From Mesorhizobium sp. M9A.F.Ca.ET.002.03.1.2 (GTDB taxonomy: Bacteria; Pseudomonadota; Alphaproteobacteria; Rhizobiales; Rhizobiaceae), in assembly GCF_003952365.1 (NCBI RefSeq), contig NZ_CP034443.1:2721001-2785000 (forward strand): a stretch of 64,000 nucleotides of DNA, given 5' to 3'. Below are positions 10,595 through 20,435 of this stretch, piece after piece. The notes beneath the pieces are model-generated. The model was not told where the DNA came from. It saw only the letters and a list, made by a program, of their open reading frames with translations, and ran no database searches. Position numbers and translations under genes: made by a program. Numbering within the stretch: the first letter of the stretch is position 1; every line of letters starts with the position of its first letter.

Positions 10595-11385
10595 ACTGCT
10601 TGGCTGAGTCGGTGACGAGCGACCGTGGTCGACCGAACACGATGCCGCGCGCGGCCAACCATGCCTCCTTGGACACATGGCGTGCGCCAGGCAGAGCGCG
10701 ACCGACAGCGCCGACGGCTTCTCGAGGGTGAGGCAGAAGCCAAGAATGCAGCGGGTGGCCACGTCGGTGACGATCGTGAGATATGCCCGACCGATGAACG
10801 TTCCGCCGCCGTCGACGACCTCCACGAAGTTGATGTCGGTAGGGCGTGTGATCGATCTGGCAGACATCGAGCGGAGGCGCCGCATGGATGTATCCCGGCC
10901 GCGGTTTGAGCCGCTGGAGATGCTTCGGATTGGCGGACCGTTTCCTCGCGATCTCCTCGGGGCTGAACAGCCCGGTATCCGGCCGGCGACCGTGAGATAG
11001 GACGGAGCGGCCAAGCCGGCCTCTTCGCAGCGAGCGCGGATCTCGGCCACGACGGGAGCGAGCGGCGGAGCCTCCAGCACGAGCCACCGCTCTCGCAACG
11101 TCGTCGCAATGATCGCCTCGATGCCTTGATCAAGGCGCTTCTTGTGGCTGCCATCCGACTGGGGCAGCAGCGACGTCACGGTCCGATCGTTGCGGTAGCG
11201 CGCCAGCAGATTGTAGACTTGGCGGGTCGAGAGGCGCAGCTCGGCCGCGGCCCGGTTGATTGCCGCGCGGTCGGAACCGTCGAGAATCCTGTCGAGCTCG
11301 CGAGCGAGACGACGTGCGCCGACCATGCTTCGTCGGAATGCGACGTGCCGGGTGCGGCTTTCCGGTTGTGCAATCGGTGCGGCAA
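10556..11385 (-). pseudogene. TniA/TnsB-like (Mu-type, rve) transposase fragment
   Basis: Minus strand. The N-terminal part shows a helix-turn-helix region (LRLSTRQVYNLLARYR) and LRERWLVLEAPPLAPVV, typical of the DNA-binding half of TniA/TnsB transposases. After a frame change near 10990 a second frame gives VCQIDHTP (first catalytic Asp), TIVTDVATRCILGFCL, EKPSALSVALCL and SLVTDSAKQFKGHAF, where the family usually reads a DNG-type second Asp motif. It ends abruptly at the junction with the HPP gene, so the third acidic residue and the C-terminal domain are missing. No TniB or TniQ genes are nearby. A dead transposon remnant. Confidence 0.7.
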
Positions 11386-11539
11386 ATCGAGCAGTCAGTG
11401 AAATCGTTAGCGAAAAATCGGGGCTGTCGTAGCGCCTAAACCTAACCAACACCTGACTTTTCCCTGTTTGAAATCGGGAAGTAAAAGCGACAGCCGAGAC
11501 CGTCTCGCCCGCCTCGACGAGCGCGTGGCCCGATCGCCG

Positions 11540-12500
11540 GTTCGTGGCGGCTGGATCGAGCCCCAGAACTTTGCCGACGCCGCTGCTGTGCTGTGGCTGG
11601 ACGGGGAGTCGTTCATGTCGAAGATCTCGTGCTGCACGATGCCCACATAGACATCCGCACCCGACCCACGAACTCACCCGCGCGCATGCCGTGCCGCGCG
11701 TCCGGCGCCGGATTCTTGCGCACAAACCCCGCCTGGGCGCTGTCGCGACCCGGCCTTTTGGCGCTGCGCGGCCGCGAAGGGCAGGGCGACGGCCGCAATG
11801 GGGCGGACGCGGGGCGGACTGCCACCGGTGCCGCGGCAGCCGCCGCCGGGCTGGACGACGACGCCGGCGACAGCGTGCTGGCCGATGAAACCGAACAAAT
11901 GGATGCGCTGAGCGAAGAGCTGGCGGAGATCGATGCCGTGCTGGCCCGCTCCAGCCGGCTGCTGGCGGGCGAAGATTTGGTGCCGCGGAGTGCGGACGGC
12001 CTGGCTGTCGACACGGCAGGGCAGGGGGGCAAACGCGCGCGAGGCCTTGCCGGACAGCTTCGGGCCGCTGATCCGCGATCTCGACTCGACGAGGACCGGC
12101 GGCTTGCCGACTGGCTCGCCGTCGTCGACCAGGTGAAAAAACATGCCGGCCATCCTGGCCGCGGCGATCGCCTGGGACGCGTGGCAGCACATAGAGCCGC
12201 TGCAGCACCAGCATTGGCTCGGGCCGCTGCTGGTTGCAGCGCTGCTCAGGCAGCGCGGCAAGGTCGGTTCGCATCTGTTTTGCCTCAATGCCGGACTGCG
12301 CATCGTGCCGCGGGATCGGCGGCGCGCGCGGGAAAAGACCATCCGGCTGCTGGCAGTGCTCGATGCGTTTGCAGAGGCCGCGGCTGGGCTCAAGGAGCTC
12401 GACCGTCTGGCGCTGGCCAAAGTACAGATGGAACGCCGGCTGAGGAACCGGCGCAAGAACTCCACACATGTTTATTCGGTCCCGACCGGGAAAGCTGAGG
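11540..12500 (+). pseudogene. DUF1612 / RHE_PE00001-family plasmid protein, multiply frameshifted
   Basis: Pieces in three frames reconstruct the family: NFADAAAVLWLDGE, HVEDLVLHDA and THELTRAHAV near the start; DEDRRLADWLAVVDQV in the middle; and IAWDAWQHIEPLQHQHWLGP, LLVAALLRQRGKV and LALAKVQMERRLRNRR at the end. The family is a conserved protein with a DNA-binding C-terminus that is frequent on rhizobial plasmids, with no firmly established role. At least two frame changes (near 11690 and 12130) and loss of the last segment make this copy dead. Family naming is from memory of the conserved blocks. Confidence 0.72.
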
Positions 12501-12533
12501 TTGTCGAAGCTTCTGTGATTCTCGGAGGACCGA

Positions 12534-12630
12534 ATGAACATCCACAGGAATGCGCGTTTGACGGCCGGCGTCGAGAGGAGATGGCTCGCGACGTCATTGA
12601 GGGCCGTTGTTCCAAATGTTGCGGGGGACA
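12534..12630 (+). pseudogene. IS481-type transposase, N-terminal scrap
   Basis: An ATG followed by codons for NIHRNARLT and, after one frame change, REEMARDVIEGRCSK. These match the start of the helix-turn-helix region of IS481-type transposases. Only about 30 codons remain before the repeated leader sequence begins. Confidence 0.55.
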
Positions 12631-12639
12631 TAACGGGGT

Positions 12640-12968
12640 AACGGCGAGGGCCGTGGCGCGTGCTTCTGTGTGAATGCCCCGCCGGCATGGCATCGTTCGT
12701 CCCGGCCGAAGACGAGCCCACGCCGGACCCCGGAGCGGATCGCCAGGAAATGTCACTGCGCCCCCACTAAGAGGAAACAATCACAAGAATTCAATGATGC
12801 TGACGAAAGGCCTGCTCCGATGGCGCCGGCGGCAAGCTGGTTGACCGTTGACTGAAGTGAGTTTAAGCCGTGACGGAACAAATCGACATGCAAGAAAAAA
12901 ACCGTTGTGATGCCCATTATGCCACAACCTGTAAGTTCTCCGTATGAAAAGGAGACAACGTCGGAGCG
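12640..12968 (+). repeat. Leader repeat, copy 1 (upstream of the RepA-like gene)
   Basis: About 330 bp that recurs, diverged, at 17478-17792. Shared anchors in order: GTAACGGCGA, CCGCCGGCATGGCATCGTTCGT, ATGTCACTG, AATTCAATGA, GACCGTTGA, GAAGTGAGTTTAA, CCGTGACGG, GTATGAAAAGGAG and CAACGTCGG. The repeat extends past the start codon, so both downstream genes begin with related N-terminal residues. Confidence 0.85.
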
Positions 12969-14199
12969 CATTCAGCGTCAGGGCGGAGAACTCTGGGATC
13001 GCGTACGCGCGCGCGGCGCCGCTATCAATTATCCATTTCCAGACCACATGACCTTGCGCTCTTTCTCGTTGGGAGAGGTCGCCGAGATTCTCAGTGTGTC
13101 GGACAGTTATCTGCGCCAGTTGTCAATTGATGGTCTGGGGCCAACACCGGAGCTAGGGACCGCAGGGCGACGCTCCTATACGCTTCGACAGATCAACGAC
13201 CTTCGTGCTTATCTCGCTTCGGCCCGTCCGAAAGAGGCTTTGAAATTTTGCCCGCGGAGGCGCGAGGGTGAGAAACTACAGATCATCTCAGTAGCCGCCG
13301 GCCCCGCAAGAACCACTACAGCGTTCTATCTGGTTCAGGGCCTTGCACTTCAAGGATTCCGCGTTCTCGCTGTAGATCTCGATCCGAAGGGCTCATTGTC
13401 GGAAATGTTCGGTTACTTCTCGAGTATCATTCCCGTCCACAATGCGAGCATGTATGCCGCGGTGCGCTATGATGACTACCGGGCCAGTATACGTACTGCA
13501 ATCCGATCGACCCATTTTGATGGTCTTGATCTCGTGCCGGGCTCTTTCGAGCTCGGCGAGTTCGAGCAGGAAAGTTCGCGGCGCTACAGAAGCGAGGGCT
13601 TGAGGCTCCCAGATGCTAGCGTCAGAATGGTGTCTGCGATCAAGGACGTCGAGGCGGATTACGACGTCGTCGTGATCCACTGTGCACCTGAATACAGCTT
13701 CTTGACCGTGGGTGCGTTTGAAGCAGCGACCGGCGTGCTGGTGATGGTCCGCCCGCAATTGGCTGATATTGCGTCAATGGCCATGTTCCTCAACGTTTTC
13801 TCGCATTCCGTCTCCTTGATCGAAAAAGCTGGGAGGTCCGTAAATTATGATTTTATCAAATTCTTGGTAACAAGACACGACCCGCGCGACGTCTCAGAGC
13901 AGGAGACGGTCGCACTACTGCGGGACTCCCTGGGGGATGATCTCTTGACTGCGACCGTCTGGGAATCGAACGCGATCCGGGAAGCGCGGCTCAAAAACCG
14001 ATCGTTGTATGAGCTGTCAGCGGGAGCGGTAGGCCGATCGGCATACGAGCAAGCGATAGAATCGCTGAATTCCACCAATGCGGAGGTAATGGACATCATA
14101 TCCGAGGTTTGGGGCCGTCCCCCGATTTATGTGTCGCAGGCTTCGCGCTCGACGACTGCAGGTAAGGCGAAACCCCCATCAAGGAGGCTTAGCAAATGA
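12910..14199 (+). CDS. RepA-type plasmid partition (ParA-family) protein with degenerate ATPase motifs
   Basis: About 429 residues, full family length, no frameshift. The ATG at 12910 (a GTG lies one codon upstream) is chosen. The N-terminal region has the RepA helix-turn-helix (LGEVAEILSVSDSYLRQL, then RRSYTLRQINDLRAYLA); the rest is a ParA/MinD fold. In active RepA the P-loop reads about NFKGGSAKTTT; here residues 128-137 read AAGPARTTT, losing both lysines. Walker B, normally VVIDCPP, reads VVIHCAPE near residue 257. LAVDLDPKGSL follows the P-loop. RepA normally works with RepB on plasmid segregation and represses repABC; no RepB or RepC is recognised here. Likely an orphan, perhaps only DNA-binding. 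Confidence 0.85.
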   Translation: MPIMPQPVSSPYEKETTSERIQRQGGELWDRVRARGAAINYPFPDHMTLRSFSLGEVAEILSVSDSYLRQLSIDGLGPTPELGTAGRRSYTLRQINDLRAYLASARPKEALKFCPRRREGEKLQIISVAAGPARTTTAFYLVQGLALQGFRVLAVDLDPKGSLSEMFGYFSSIIPVHNASMYAAVRYDDYRASIRTAIRSTHFDGLDLVPGSFELGEFEQESSRRYRSEGLRLPDASVRMVSAIKDVEADYDVVVIHCAPEYSFLTVGAFEAATGVLVMVRPQLADIASMAMFLNVFSHSVSLIEKAGRSVNYDFIKFLVTRHDPRDVSEQETVALLRDSLGDDLLTATVWESNAIREARLKNRSLYELSAGAVGRSAYEQAIESLNSTNAEVMDIISEVWGRPPIYVSQASRSTTAGKAKPPSRRLSK

Positions 14200-14378
14200 G
14201 CCCACGCACGCAGCGCATGCGCTCGATGTTGTACGAACCAGCTGAGCTCTTGAAGGAGGCCAACGCCATGGCGGACGCTTTTATGAGATCGCACTCTCGC
14301 GATTTGCGGGAGCTACAAATAACCTCGCGATGGAGTGCCTCCATCGTATGTTTGATGCACAGAGCTTGGGGCCGGTGA
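14196..14378 (+). CDS. Small ORF translationally coupled to the RepA-like gene (60 aa)
   Basis: The start ATGA overlaps the RepA-like stop by four bases, and AAGGAGG lies eight bases upstream, so initiation looks real. The product is charged and helical with no recognised motif; its position is that of repB, but the sequence does not show the ParB signature. It ends early, after which only IS fragments follow, so it may be a truncated remnant. Confidence 0.45.
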   Translation: MSPRTQRMRSMLYEPAELLKEANAMADAFMRSHSRDLRELQITSRWSASIVCLMHRAWGR

Positions 14379-15150
14379 TGTCCAGAAAAAGTCGCCTGAC
14401 ATCCGCTGAACGCAAGTTGACCACAAACCCATCCGTCAGAGAGGGCAAGATGCCCTCAGGGGCCGCATTTCTGCCTGGACGCTGCGCCGGCGCGCCTGGA
14501 ACTGCGCTGCGTCTGAGGATCTGGCACTGTCCATCGCCGCGGAGGAGGTCGTCTACATGCCTTCTGACGTCATTCGCTGCCTGCAGTGCCTGCCCGTCAC
14601 CTTCCGCCCTTCCATTGTGGAGAATCTAATCCAAGTGCAACAATGACGAGTGGAGGGTAGAGGATTACCCGCAATCGCGCATGCCCCATGAACACCTCGG
14701 CTGGCGTCCGATAGCCAAGGCACTTCCTGGGCAGCGCTGACATTGTCCGCAAACACGCGCCGCACGCCAAGCGCGTCGTCTTCAAAGCGGGCCGCTGTCG
14801 ACGTGGTTCTATCATGCGCTAACGGCCGAAGGGGCTCCGGCGATCTGCATTGAAGCCCGGCACGCGCAAAAGGTATTTGAACGAGACACTCAACAAGACC
14901 GACTCCAATGATGCCTCGCATTTCGCATAAGCCGGACAGGGATTCCGCTAAGTCGGCGGACACTTGTTTCACTAAGATCCCATGGGAAGTGAATAGCGGC
15001 CGGCGCTCTGCAAAGTGAGGCTGCGATAACGCACTCACTCATAGGAGACGCCGTCATGGAAGCTGTAACTTCCCAAGCGCATATACCAACCGCTATCCGC
15101 ACTGATCTTGTGCAATTTTCGTTTCGTTGGAACTGAGCCGTTCCACCTGG
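14379..15150. other. Insertion-sequence debris, including an IS30-type transposase tail and an IS21-like end
   Basis: On the minus strand around 14640-14760, codons for LPRKCLGYRTPAEVF match the C-terminal end of IS30-family transposases. At about 14914-14950 the plus strand reads TTTCGCATAAGCCGGACAG, an IS21-family terminal-type repeat that recurs at 15553-15590. No intact gene. Confidence 0.5.
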
Positions 15151-15186
15151 TTGATCACTTCGTTGTCGCCGCGAAACGGTGAGAAG

Positions 15187-15560
15187 ATGTCGAAACACGC
15201 GGTGAGCGGCGGTGATGTGGCCGCATTGCTGGATAGTTTTCTCAACTTTAAGAGAAGGCGCGATTGCGTACGGGCGATCAGTTTTGTGACCATCCGGGAA
15301 GCCGGACTTGACGGCTTCTGGATCGATCGTGTTCTCAAGGCGAACGGCTTTGAAAGCTATGTCGTTGATCCGGCTTCGATAGCAACATCGCGCAGACGGC
15401 GGCGCGCGAAGACGGACAGGCTGGATGGTGAAGCGTTGGTTCGCGCGCTATTGGCCCTCAAGCGTGGAGAGCCGCGCGTATGCGCTATGGTCAATGCACC
15501 GAGCCCCGAGGAGGAGGATCGCTGTCGCGTCTGCCGGGAGCGGAAGGTTCTGTGCGGATT
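15187..15560 (+). pseudogene. IS110-family transposase, N-terminal fragment
   Basis: About 120 codons give REAGLDGFWIDRVL, SYVVDPASIA, RRRRAKTDRLDGEALVRALL and RGEPRVCAMV, the conserved N-terminal (RuvC-like DEDD) half of IS110 transposases. The frame then runs into an IS21-like end at 15553, so the catalytic Ser-containing C-terminal half is absent. Separate C-terminal IS110 fragments lie at 32.5 and 33.4 kb but are diverged from each other and need not come from this copy. Confidence 0.72.
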
Positions 15561-15654
15561 TCGCAAAAGCCGGACAAGAGTTCCGTTATATAGCAGTTTC
15601 ACCAATGCCGGGACAGTTTGGCGGTGTCAGTCCTTGGGTGCCTTGTCTGGTTCA

Positions 15655-16150
15655 TATATGATTGATTTCGCCGTTTTGAGTGCCGGTCAAGAGGGGCGCG
15701 GCTTTTTGCTTTCGCATGCTGTCGCCCTGGAGCACTGCGGTGGGCGTTGTGAACGATCCTGTCGAGAATGGCGGCGGCCTCTGATGTTTGGTTCGGCGAT
15801 CAGGTCATGCCATCTGGCCACCGGGACCTGGGCGGTGATCAGGGTGGTTTGCGCCGATAGCGTTCCTCAACGATTTCGAACAGATGGAAGCGCTGCTGGT
15901 CAGTGAGGGAGTGGGTTCCGAAGTCGTCGAGGATGAGGAGCTGCACGCGCGTGAGCTTGTCGATGAGGCGGGGGTAGCGGCCATCAAGGCGGGCGAGCGC
16001 CAGGTCCTCGAAGAGCCGTGGAACGCGCAGGTAGAGCACGGAATGATCGAGCCGTGCTGCCTGACGGCCGAAGGCACAGGCCAGCCATGACTTTCGGTGC
16101 CGGTCTGGCCGGTGACAAGTTCTCGTGCGCCTAAGCGGGACTCAACAAAA
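15655..16150 (-). pseudogene. istB: IS21-family IstB ATPase, C-terminal fragment
   Basis: Minus-strand codons give [38 protein letters not shown] and LFEIVEERY, the Walker B and sensor region of the IstB helper ATPase. After a frame change near 15840 they give [12 protein letters not shown] and [14 protein letters not shown]. The N-terminal Walker A half is missing, and IS21-like terminal repeats lie at 15553 (and possibly near 16240-16280). A broken IS21 copy. Confidence 0.7.
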
Positions 16151-16449
16151 CACGAACGATGCCGATGGCCTGGCGAAGCTCGCTGAAGTCGGCTTTTGTA
16201 AAGCGGTTCGCTTTGGCTACACCGTTTGATGTGGCGGCGAGATTGAAATGTCCGCCGTGGGGCAAAGTTAAAATGTCACTTGTGCGCAGGAGGATCAGCC
16301 CCGATCTAACCGGCTGGTCCGGGTTGTAAGGGCAGATCGGGGCGGGTGAGGGACACCCCTTGGCGTTAACTTTAAAACCATGAATGCAGCTGATTATTCC
16401 GCCGCATCAAGGCGGGAAAGCGCCTGCTACGTCGGGCAATGACCCTGGA

Positions 16450-17180
16450 TCGTTCGTGAAATCAGTCCGACGCCCCGGCTTGCGGCCACTCGGTTTGAAA
16501 CCGATCCTCTTGCTGTTGGCCTTCACCTTCGGCGGTCGGCGACAAACCGAGCCACCTCTGTGTCCTGGACTTCCAGATGCTCGGACCGAATTCCCAAGGT
16601 GATGGCCGATCCGATGCATACTTGTCATGTAGCGATGGTGGAATTTGTTCGGTGAACCCGAGGCCGTCGAACATTGGACCCTCCCAAAACCTGCCGTGAA
16701 GTGTTCGCGGGCTTCGAATAGAGGTCCGAGGGGTGTGCCGACCTGCTGGCAAACGCCGTCTTTGAGCAGACCGTGCGGTCCGCCAGCGTCATCGCCTCGA
16801 CCTGGTCCGTGCGTGACATATATCGACGTCGCCCCGAGTTCCCTGTGCAGCTGGCGAATCTGCGCCAATGTTTCCCCTGAGCTTCGTGTCTAGGTTGTAG
16901 AGCGGTCATCGGCACGAAAAGCTTGGGCTCTCGAATTGCCGCCCGCCCCATGGCGACTCGTTGCCTCTGCCCGCCGGACAGCTGCCGGGGCTTACGATCC
17001 AGGAGATGCCATAGTTCCATCATGTCGGCGGTTCTCGAGATTCGCTCCGATGCGTCCTTCGATCCGACATCCCTGACGCGCAGCGGGAGGCCATTTTCGG
17101 CCACGGCCATGTGGTGAGGGCGTAGCTCCCGCGCACCGCCAGGGGAACATAGATCAAGGGGCTTACGCCGGCTAACGCGT
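16450..17180 (-). pseudogene. Sugar ABC-importer ATPase (UgpC/MsmX type), heavily decayed
   Basis: Read on the minus strand in alternating frames: LPLRVRDVGSKDASERI, ELWHLLDRKPRQLSGGQRQRV (signature motif), MGRAAIREPKLF, RQLHRELGATSIYVTH, QVEAMTLADRTV and QVGTPSDLYSKPAN. Walker A is missing, Walker B is replaced, and at least three frame changes occur. The order fits an ATPase of the multiple-sugar or glycerol-phosphate importer class. It is a dead relative of the intact ATPase gene at 44577. Confidence 0.65.
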
Positions 17181-17239
17181 GTTTCTTGGAACGCCTGATG
17201 GCAAAATGCCGTGCAGGTCATGGCGAGAAGAGCGATCTG

Positions 17240-17477
17240 GCTGCGATGGGATCATGGGGCATTGGCCGACGCTCGCCGAGTCGAGCCGCGCCAGGTGCCG
17301 CGCCCCAAGCCATAAGCGCGTTTGAGGCAAGAGATGCCGGCCTCGATGCCAGCCCGGAAGTTCTGAGCTTGCGATATACCGAACGGCTCTGACCCTGCTT
17401 TGATCTTGAGGTTCAACTCGCCGGACGGCATGATTTCCGATTCCACCGGTCTCCTCTGGCTTCAGACTGACGGGGAA
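17240..17477 (-). pseudogene. Transposase C-terminal scrap (ISNCY/IS1182-like)
   Basis: Minus-strand codons for SGELNLKIKAGSEPFG and RAGIEAGISCLKRAYGLGR, followed by TWRG, match the end of a DDE transposase family where GIEAGIS-LKR and TWRGL blocks are conserved. No intact frame, start or inverted repeat. Confidence 0.5.
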
Positions 17478-17792
17478 GACAGGCGTAACGGCGAAGGTCG
17501 TGGCACGCGCTTCCTGTGCGAGGGCCCCGCCGGCATGGCATCGTTCGTGCCACGCCGAGCCCGGAGCGGATCGCCGAGGATATGTCACTGCCGCCCCTAC
17601 TGAGGGGAGAATTCAATGAGGCTGACGAGGGCCTGCTCCGAGGGAGTCGGCAGCAAAGTGATTGTTGACCGTTGATTGAAGTGAGTTTAATCCGTGACGG
17701 GACAAACTCGATATGAAGGAGAAAACCCGTCGTGATGCCATATACACCACAAACTGAGAATCCTCCGTATGAAAAGGAGGCAACGTCGGCGA
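17478..17792 (+). repeat. Leader repeat, copy 2 (upstream of the acyltransferase-like gene)
   Basis: Diverged direct copy of 12640-12968 with the same ordered anchors. It includes an AAGGAGA at 17716-17722, the GTGATGCC start and the GTATGAAAAGGAGGCAACGTCGG block inside the coding region. Confidence 0.85.
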
Positions 17793-18886
17793 TTGCGGAC
17801 GTGAGGGATGGGGCGGCCGTAGATCGGCTGGTCGACATCGACCTTGCTCGCGGCCTGGCTGTTTTAGGCATGTGTGTCGTCCATGTCGGGGGTAACTTTC
17901 CCGACGTAGCACTGGTCCGGGATCTGATGGAGCTAGCCTATGGGCGGTCGTCCGCCCTGTTTGCCGTATTGGCCGGTTTTTCGATCATCCTGATTACCGG
18001 CCGCGAGACGCCGAAGTCGGGGGAAGCAGGTGGACAGGCCGTTGCCAGAGTCGCAATTCGTGCCCTTGTTTTGCTCGCGATTGGCTCAATCCTGACCTGC
18101 CTCGGTACGAACGTCGCAGTCATCCTGGAACCCTACGGAATCTGCTTCTTGTTGGTCCTGCCGCTCTATCGGCTCAGCGCACAGCAGCTCGGCTTGCTCG
18201 CTGCTGGGACCGCATTAGTTCTCCCGCAAGTGTGCTTCCTCCTTCAGTTGTTTGGCCCCGTGGAGTATTTGGACCCGGTGTTTGATTTCATGGTCCGCGG
18301 CACCTATCCCGCGATGACCTGGGTTTCTTTCGTGATCGCAGGCATGGCCATCGCGCGCCTTAGCCTTAATACGCAAGCAATGCATTGGCGCCTTGGCCTA
18401 GCGGGGGGCGCGCTGGCCGTGTTGGGCTATGGAGGATCCTGGCTCGCGCTGCGCTTGCTACATGGTGTACCCGCCGACCCCGATTGGTGGAGGGAGGCCA
18501 CTAGCGACCCCTGGGTGTTATTGGTTGCCGCACCTCATAGCGAGAAGACGTTCTCGATCCTGGGCAACACCGGTTGCGCACTGATTGTCATTGCGGCTTG
18601 CTGGCTCGCTATGAATGCGCTCCCGCATCTGCGAAAGCTGGTCTGGCCAATAATCGCGGTCGGCTCGATGCCTTTGACGGCCTATGTGCTGCACATTGTG
18701 GGAATAGCCTATCTTAACCATGCTATGGGGATAGATCTGGTTCTCGAAGACGGGAGCCTGTCCATGCTCTTTGGCTTCGTCGTGGTTATCAGCACTTTCG
18801 CGGTGCTTTGGCTGCGCGTCTTCCAGCGAGGACCGATGGAAGTGCTGATGGGTAGGATCGCAGATCTCGCGCGTCACATCCGCTGA
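17735..18886 (+). CDS. Polytopic membrane protein, DUF418/DUF1624 (acyltransferase-like) family
   Basis: About 383 residues with roughly ten hydrophobic segments. The N-terminal family signature is RLVDIDLARGLAVLGMCVVH, followed by a short FAVLAGFSIIL segment. The C-terminal half has VGSMPLTAYVLHIVG, as in DUF418/heparan-glucosaminide acetyltransferase-like proteins. Such proteins are thought to transfer acyl groups to sugars across the membrane, but function is seldom proven. The first 20 residues (PYTPQTENPPYEKEATSA) come from the leader repeat shared with the RepA-like gene and replace a normal N-terminus, so the gene appears to have been placed behind that leader. No frameshift, which is unusual in this neighbourhood. 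Confidence 0.75.
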   Translation: MPYTPQTENPPYEKEATSAIADVRDGAAVDRLVDIDLARGLAVLGMCVVHVGGNFPDVALVRDLMELAYGRSSALFAVLAGFSIILITGRETPKSGEAGGQAVARVAIRALVLLAIGSILTCLGTNVAVILEPYGICFLLVLPLYRLSAQQLGLLAAGTALVLPQVCFLLQLFGPVEYLDPVFDFMVRGTYPAMTWVSFVIAGMAIARLSLNTQAMHWRLGLAGGALAVLGYGGSWLALRLLHGVPADPDWWREATSDPWVLLVAAPHSEKTFSILGNTGCALIVIAACWLAMNALPHLRKLVWPIIAVGSMPLTAYVLHIVGIAYLNHAMGIDLVLEDGSLSMLFGFVVVISTFAVLWLRVFQRGPMEVLMGRIADLARHIR

Positions 18887-18939
18887 GCACCGCAGCGCCC
18901 CGGCCTCCAGATCACATTGGGGACAGAAAAAGCTGGGGT

Positions 18940-19293
18940 TTTATCCAAAGCTTGTTCGCGGCAGGGGAGGGGACTTCCTCCCCACCCTGCCGCCTTGTGA
19001 GATCGACGCGAAAACGGTCGCGCAGGCGCTTAGAGTTGGCATCGGCAATGCGGAAGGCCTCGCAGCAGCATTTTCGTTCAGCGGGCATCCCGGTGTTGCT
19101 CAATCCATGGTCCTTGACGGTTGTATTTCCGAAGCCATCCGAGAGGCTCGTCAGCGAATACCAACTCGCATGCCATGACAACTCCGCCCACGCGATCGTT
19201 ATGCCAAACGTCAAAGCTGATCTCATTGACCGCTTCGTCGGTGCCTATACCGCAGAGTGGCGCTGCAATTCTCGGCAAAAGGTGTCTTCATGA
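18940..19293 (+). pseudogene. Group II PLP-dependent decarboxylase, C-terminal fragment
   Basis: Only the last 60-110 codons remain: SAGIPVLLNPWSLTVVFPKP, then HAIVMPNVKADLID, which matches the end of histidine-decarboxylase-like group II decarboxylases. The PLP lysine region and most of the fold are missing. The stop overlaps the next gene's start as ATGA (19290-19293), so it was the upstream member of a translationally coupled operon. Confidence 0.6.
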
Positions 19294-20404
19294 ACGCTCA
19301 CGCGCGGCCGCTCTACAGCGGCATCGAAGCGCCCGGCCGCTACGTTCACCATCGTTTTGATCGATGCATCACTAGTGACATCAAAGCTCTTACAACTGAC
19401 AATTGGCATGGCCCGCCTTATATCGTGAAGGATTATGCGGTGATCGCTGCCTTCGCGTGGCTGGTCATTGGGGTCAGCTGGTGGTTCTATCCTCTCGCGG
19501 TGATAATGATCGGAGCCCATCAGCGAGGAATCTCCACCATTCTGCACGATTCTGCGCACGGTGTGCTGACAAAGAACCGTCTGCTGAACTTCCTGCTCGG
19601 CACATTGCCAACGGCTTGGCCCATCTTTCAGCGCCACTTTGCCTACAAGGAATCACACGTCCACAGCCATCATCCCTTTCTGGGAAGAGCCGACGCCGAT
19701 CCTGACCTGGAGTTCTTCATCGCGGAAGGTGTCTTCACACCCCGAGCGGATCGTTCCTTCGTCTGGAAGCTCATCATCCTGCCCCTGCTTGGATCGAAAA
19801 CCTACGCCTATCTGAAGTATCTGGCCCGCAACAGATATCAAATGATCCTCAATTCCCTCTCCGGTAAGGAGAGTTCAGTAGGGGTGATGCGGGAGAAAAG
19901 TGGCGTTACGAGTTCGATCGCTGGGGGTTCTACGCGTTCTGGGCTTGTATCGTCGTGTACGCTTTGATCTATGGCTACTTCTCGGAAGTCGTCCTTCTCT
20001 GGGTCGTTCCCTACCTCACCTCATTCCACATTATCGGCTGGTTTATCGAGATGTCTGAGCATTGCAGCTCCATCGAAAATCAGACCGTGAACCTGCACAT
20101 GGCTAGGAACCGCCGCAGCTGTAATATCGAGAAGTGGCTGACCGCGATTAATAACGACAACTACCATCTCGATCATCATCTCGACCCGACAACCCCGTTC
20201 TGGCGCTTACCCGAAGCACATGCCATCCGCATGGGGGACACCGTCTATGCGGCGCACTGCTCCGAAACGGGTGGGATATTCCAGCCTGGCCCAAATGGTG
20301 AGCCTTCGATCCTGAAACTGATCCGCGACCAGAACCGGAAGCGTTTCGCCCAGTCTGAATGCCGCGCCGAGAAGTATGCAACTCCCGGAGAGATCCAATG
20401 TTGA
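19290..20404 (+). pseudogene. Membrane fatty-acid-desaturase-fold enzyme (RtxC-like?), one frameshift
   Basis: The two halves together give about 370 residues. His boxes are complete: HDSAH and HVHSHH in the first frame, DNYHLDHHL in the second, on four hydrophobic segments. These bind the di-iron centre of membrane desaturases. The frame changes between about 19878 and 19890; correct continuation reads GEKWRYEFDRWGFYAFW. The family includes RtxC, which desaturates dihydrorhizobitoxine, and carotenoid/fatty-acid desaturases. Neighbouring PLP and sulfhydrylase-like genes make an amino-acid vinyl-ether-type product conceivable, but sequence alone does not decide. The start ATG overlaps the decarboxylase stop. 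Confidence 0.72.
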
Positions 20405-20435
20405 CCAAACCAGAGAAAAATGACCCTTCAGCACG

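Noticed and set aside
10001..12721. A 906-codon minus-strand open frame (and a 416-codon one at 9904-11154)
   Set aside because: They run antisense across the DUF1612 pseudogene, the transposase fragment and the HPP-CBS gene. Only the transposase-matching part has conserved motifs; the rest is GC-rich antisense openness.
14196..14378. repB call for the ORF after the RepA-like gene
   Set aside because: Position and coupling fit, but the 60-residue product shows no ParB motif, so it is left unnamed.
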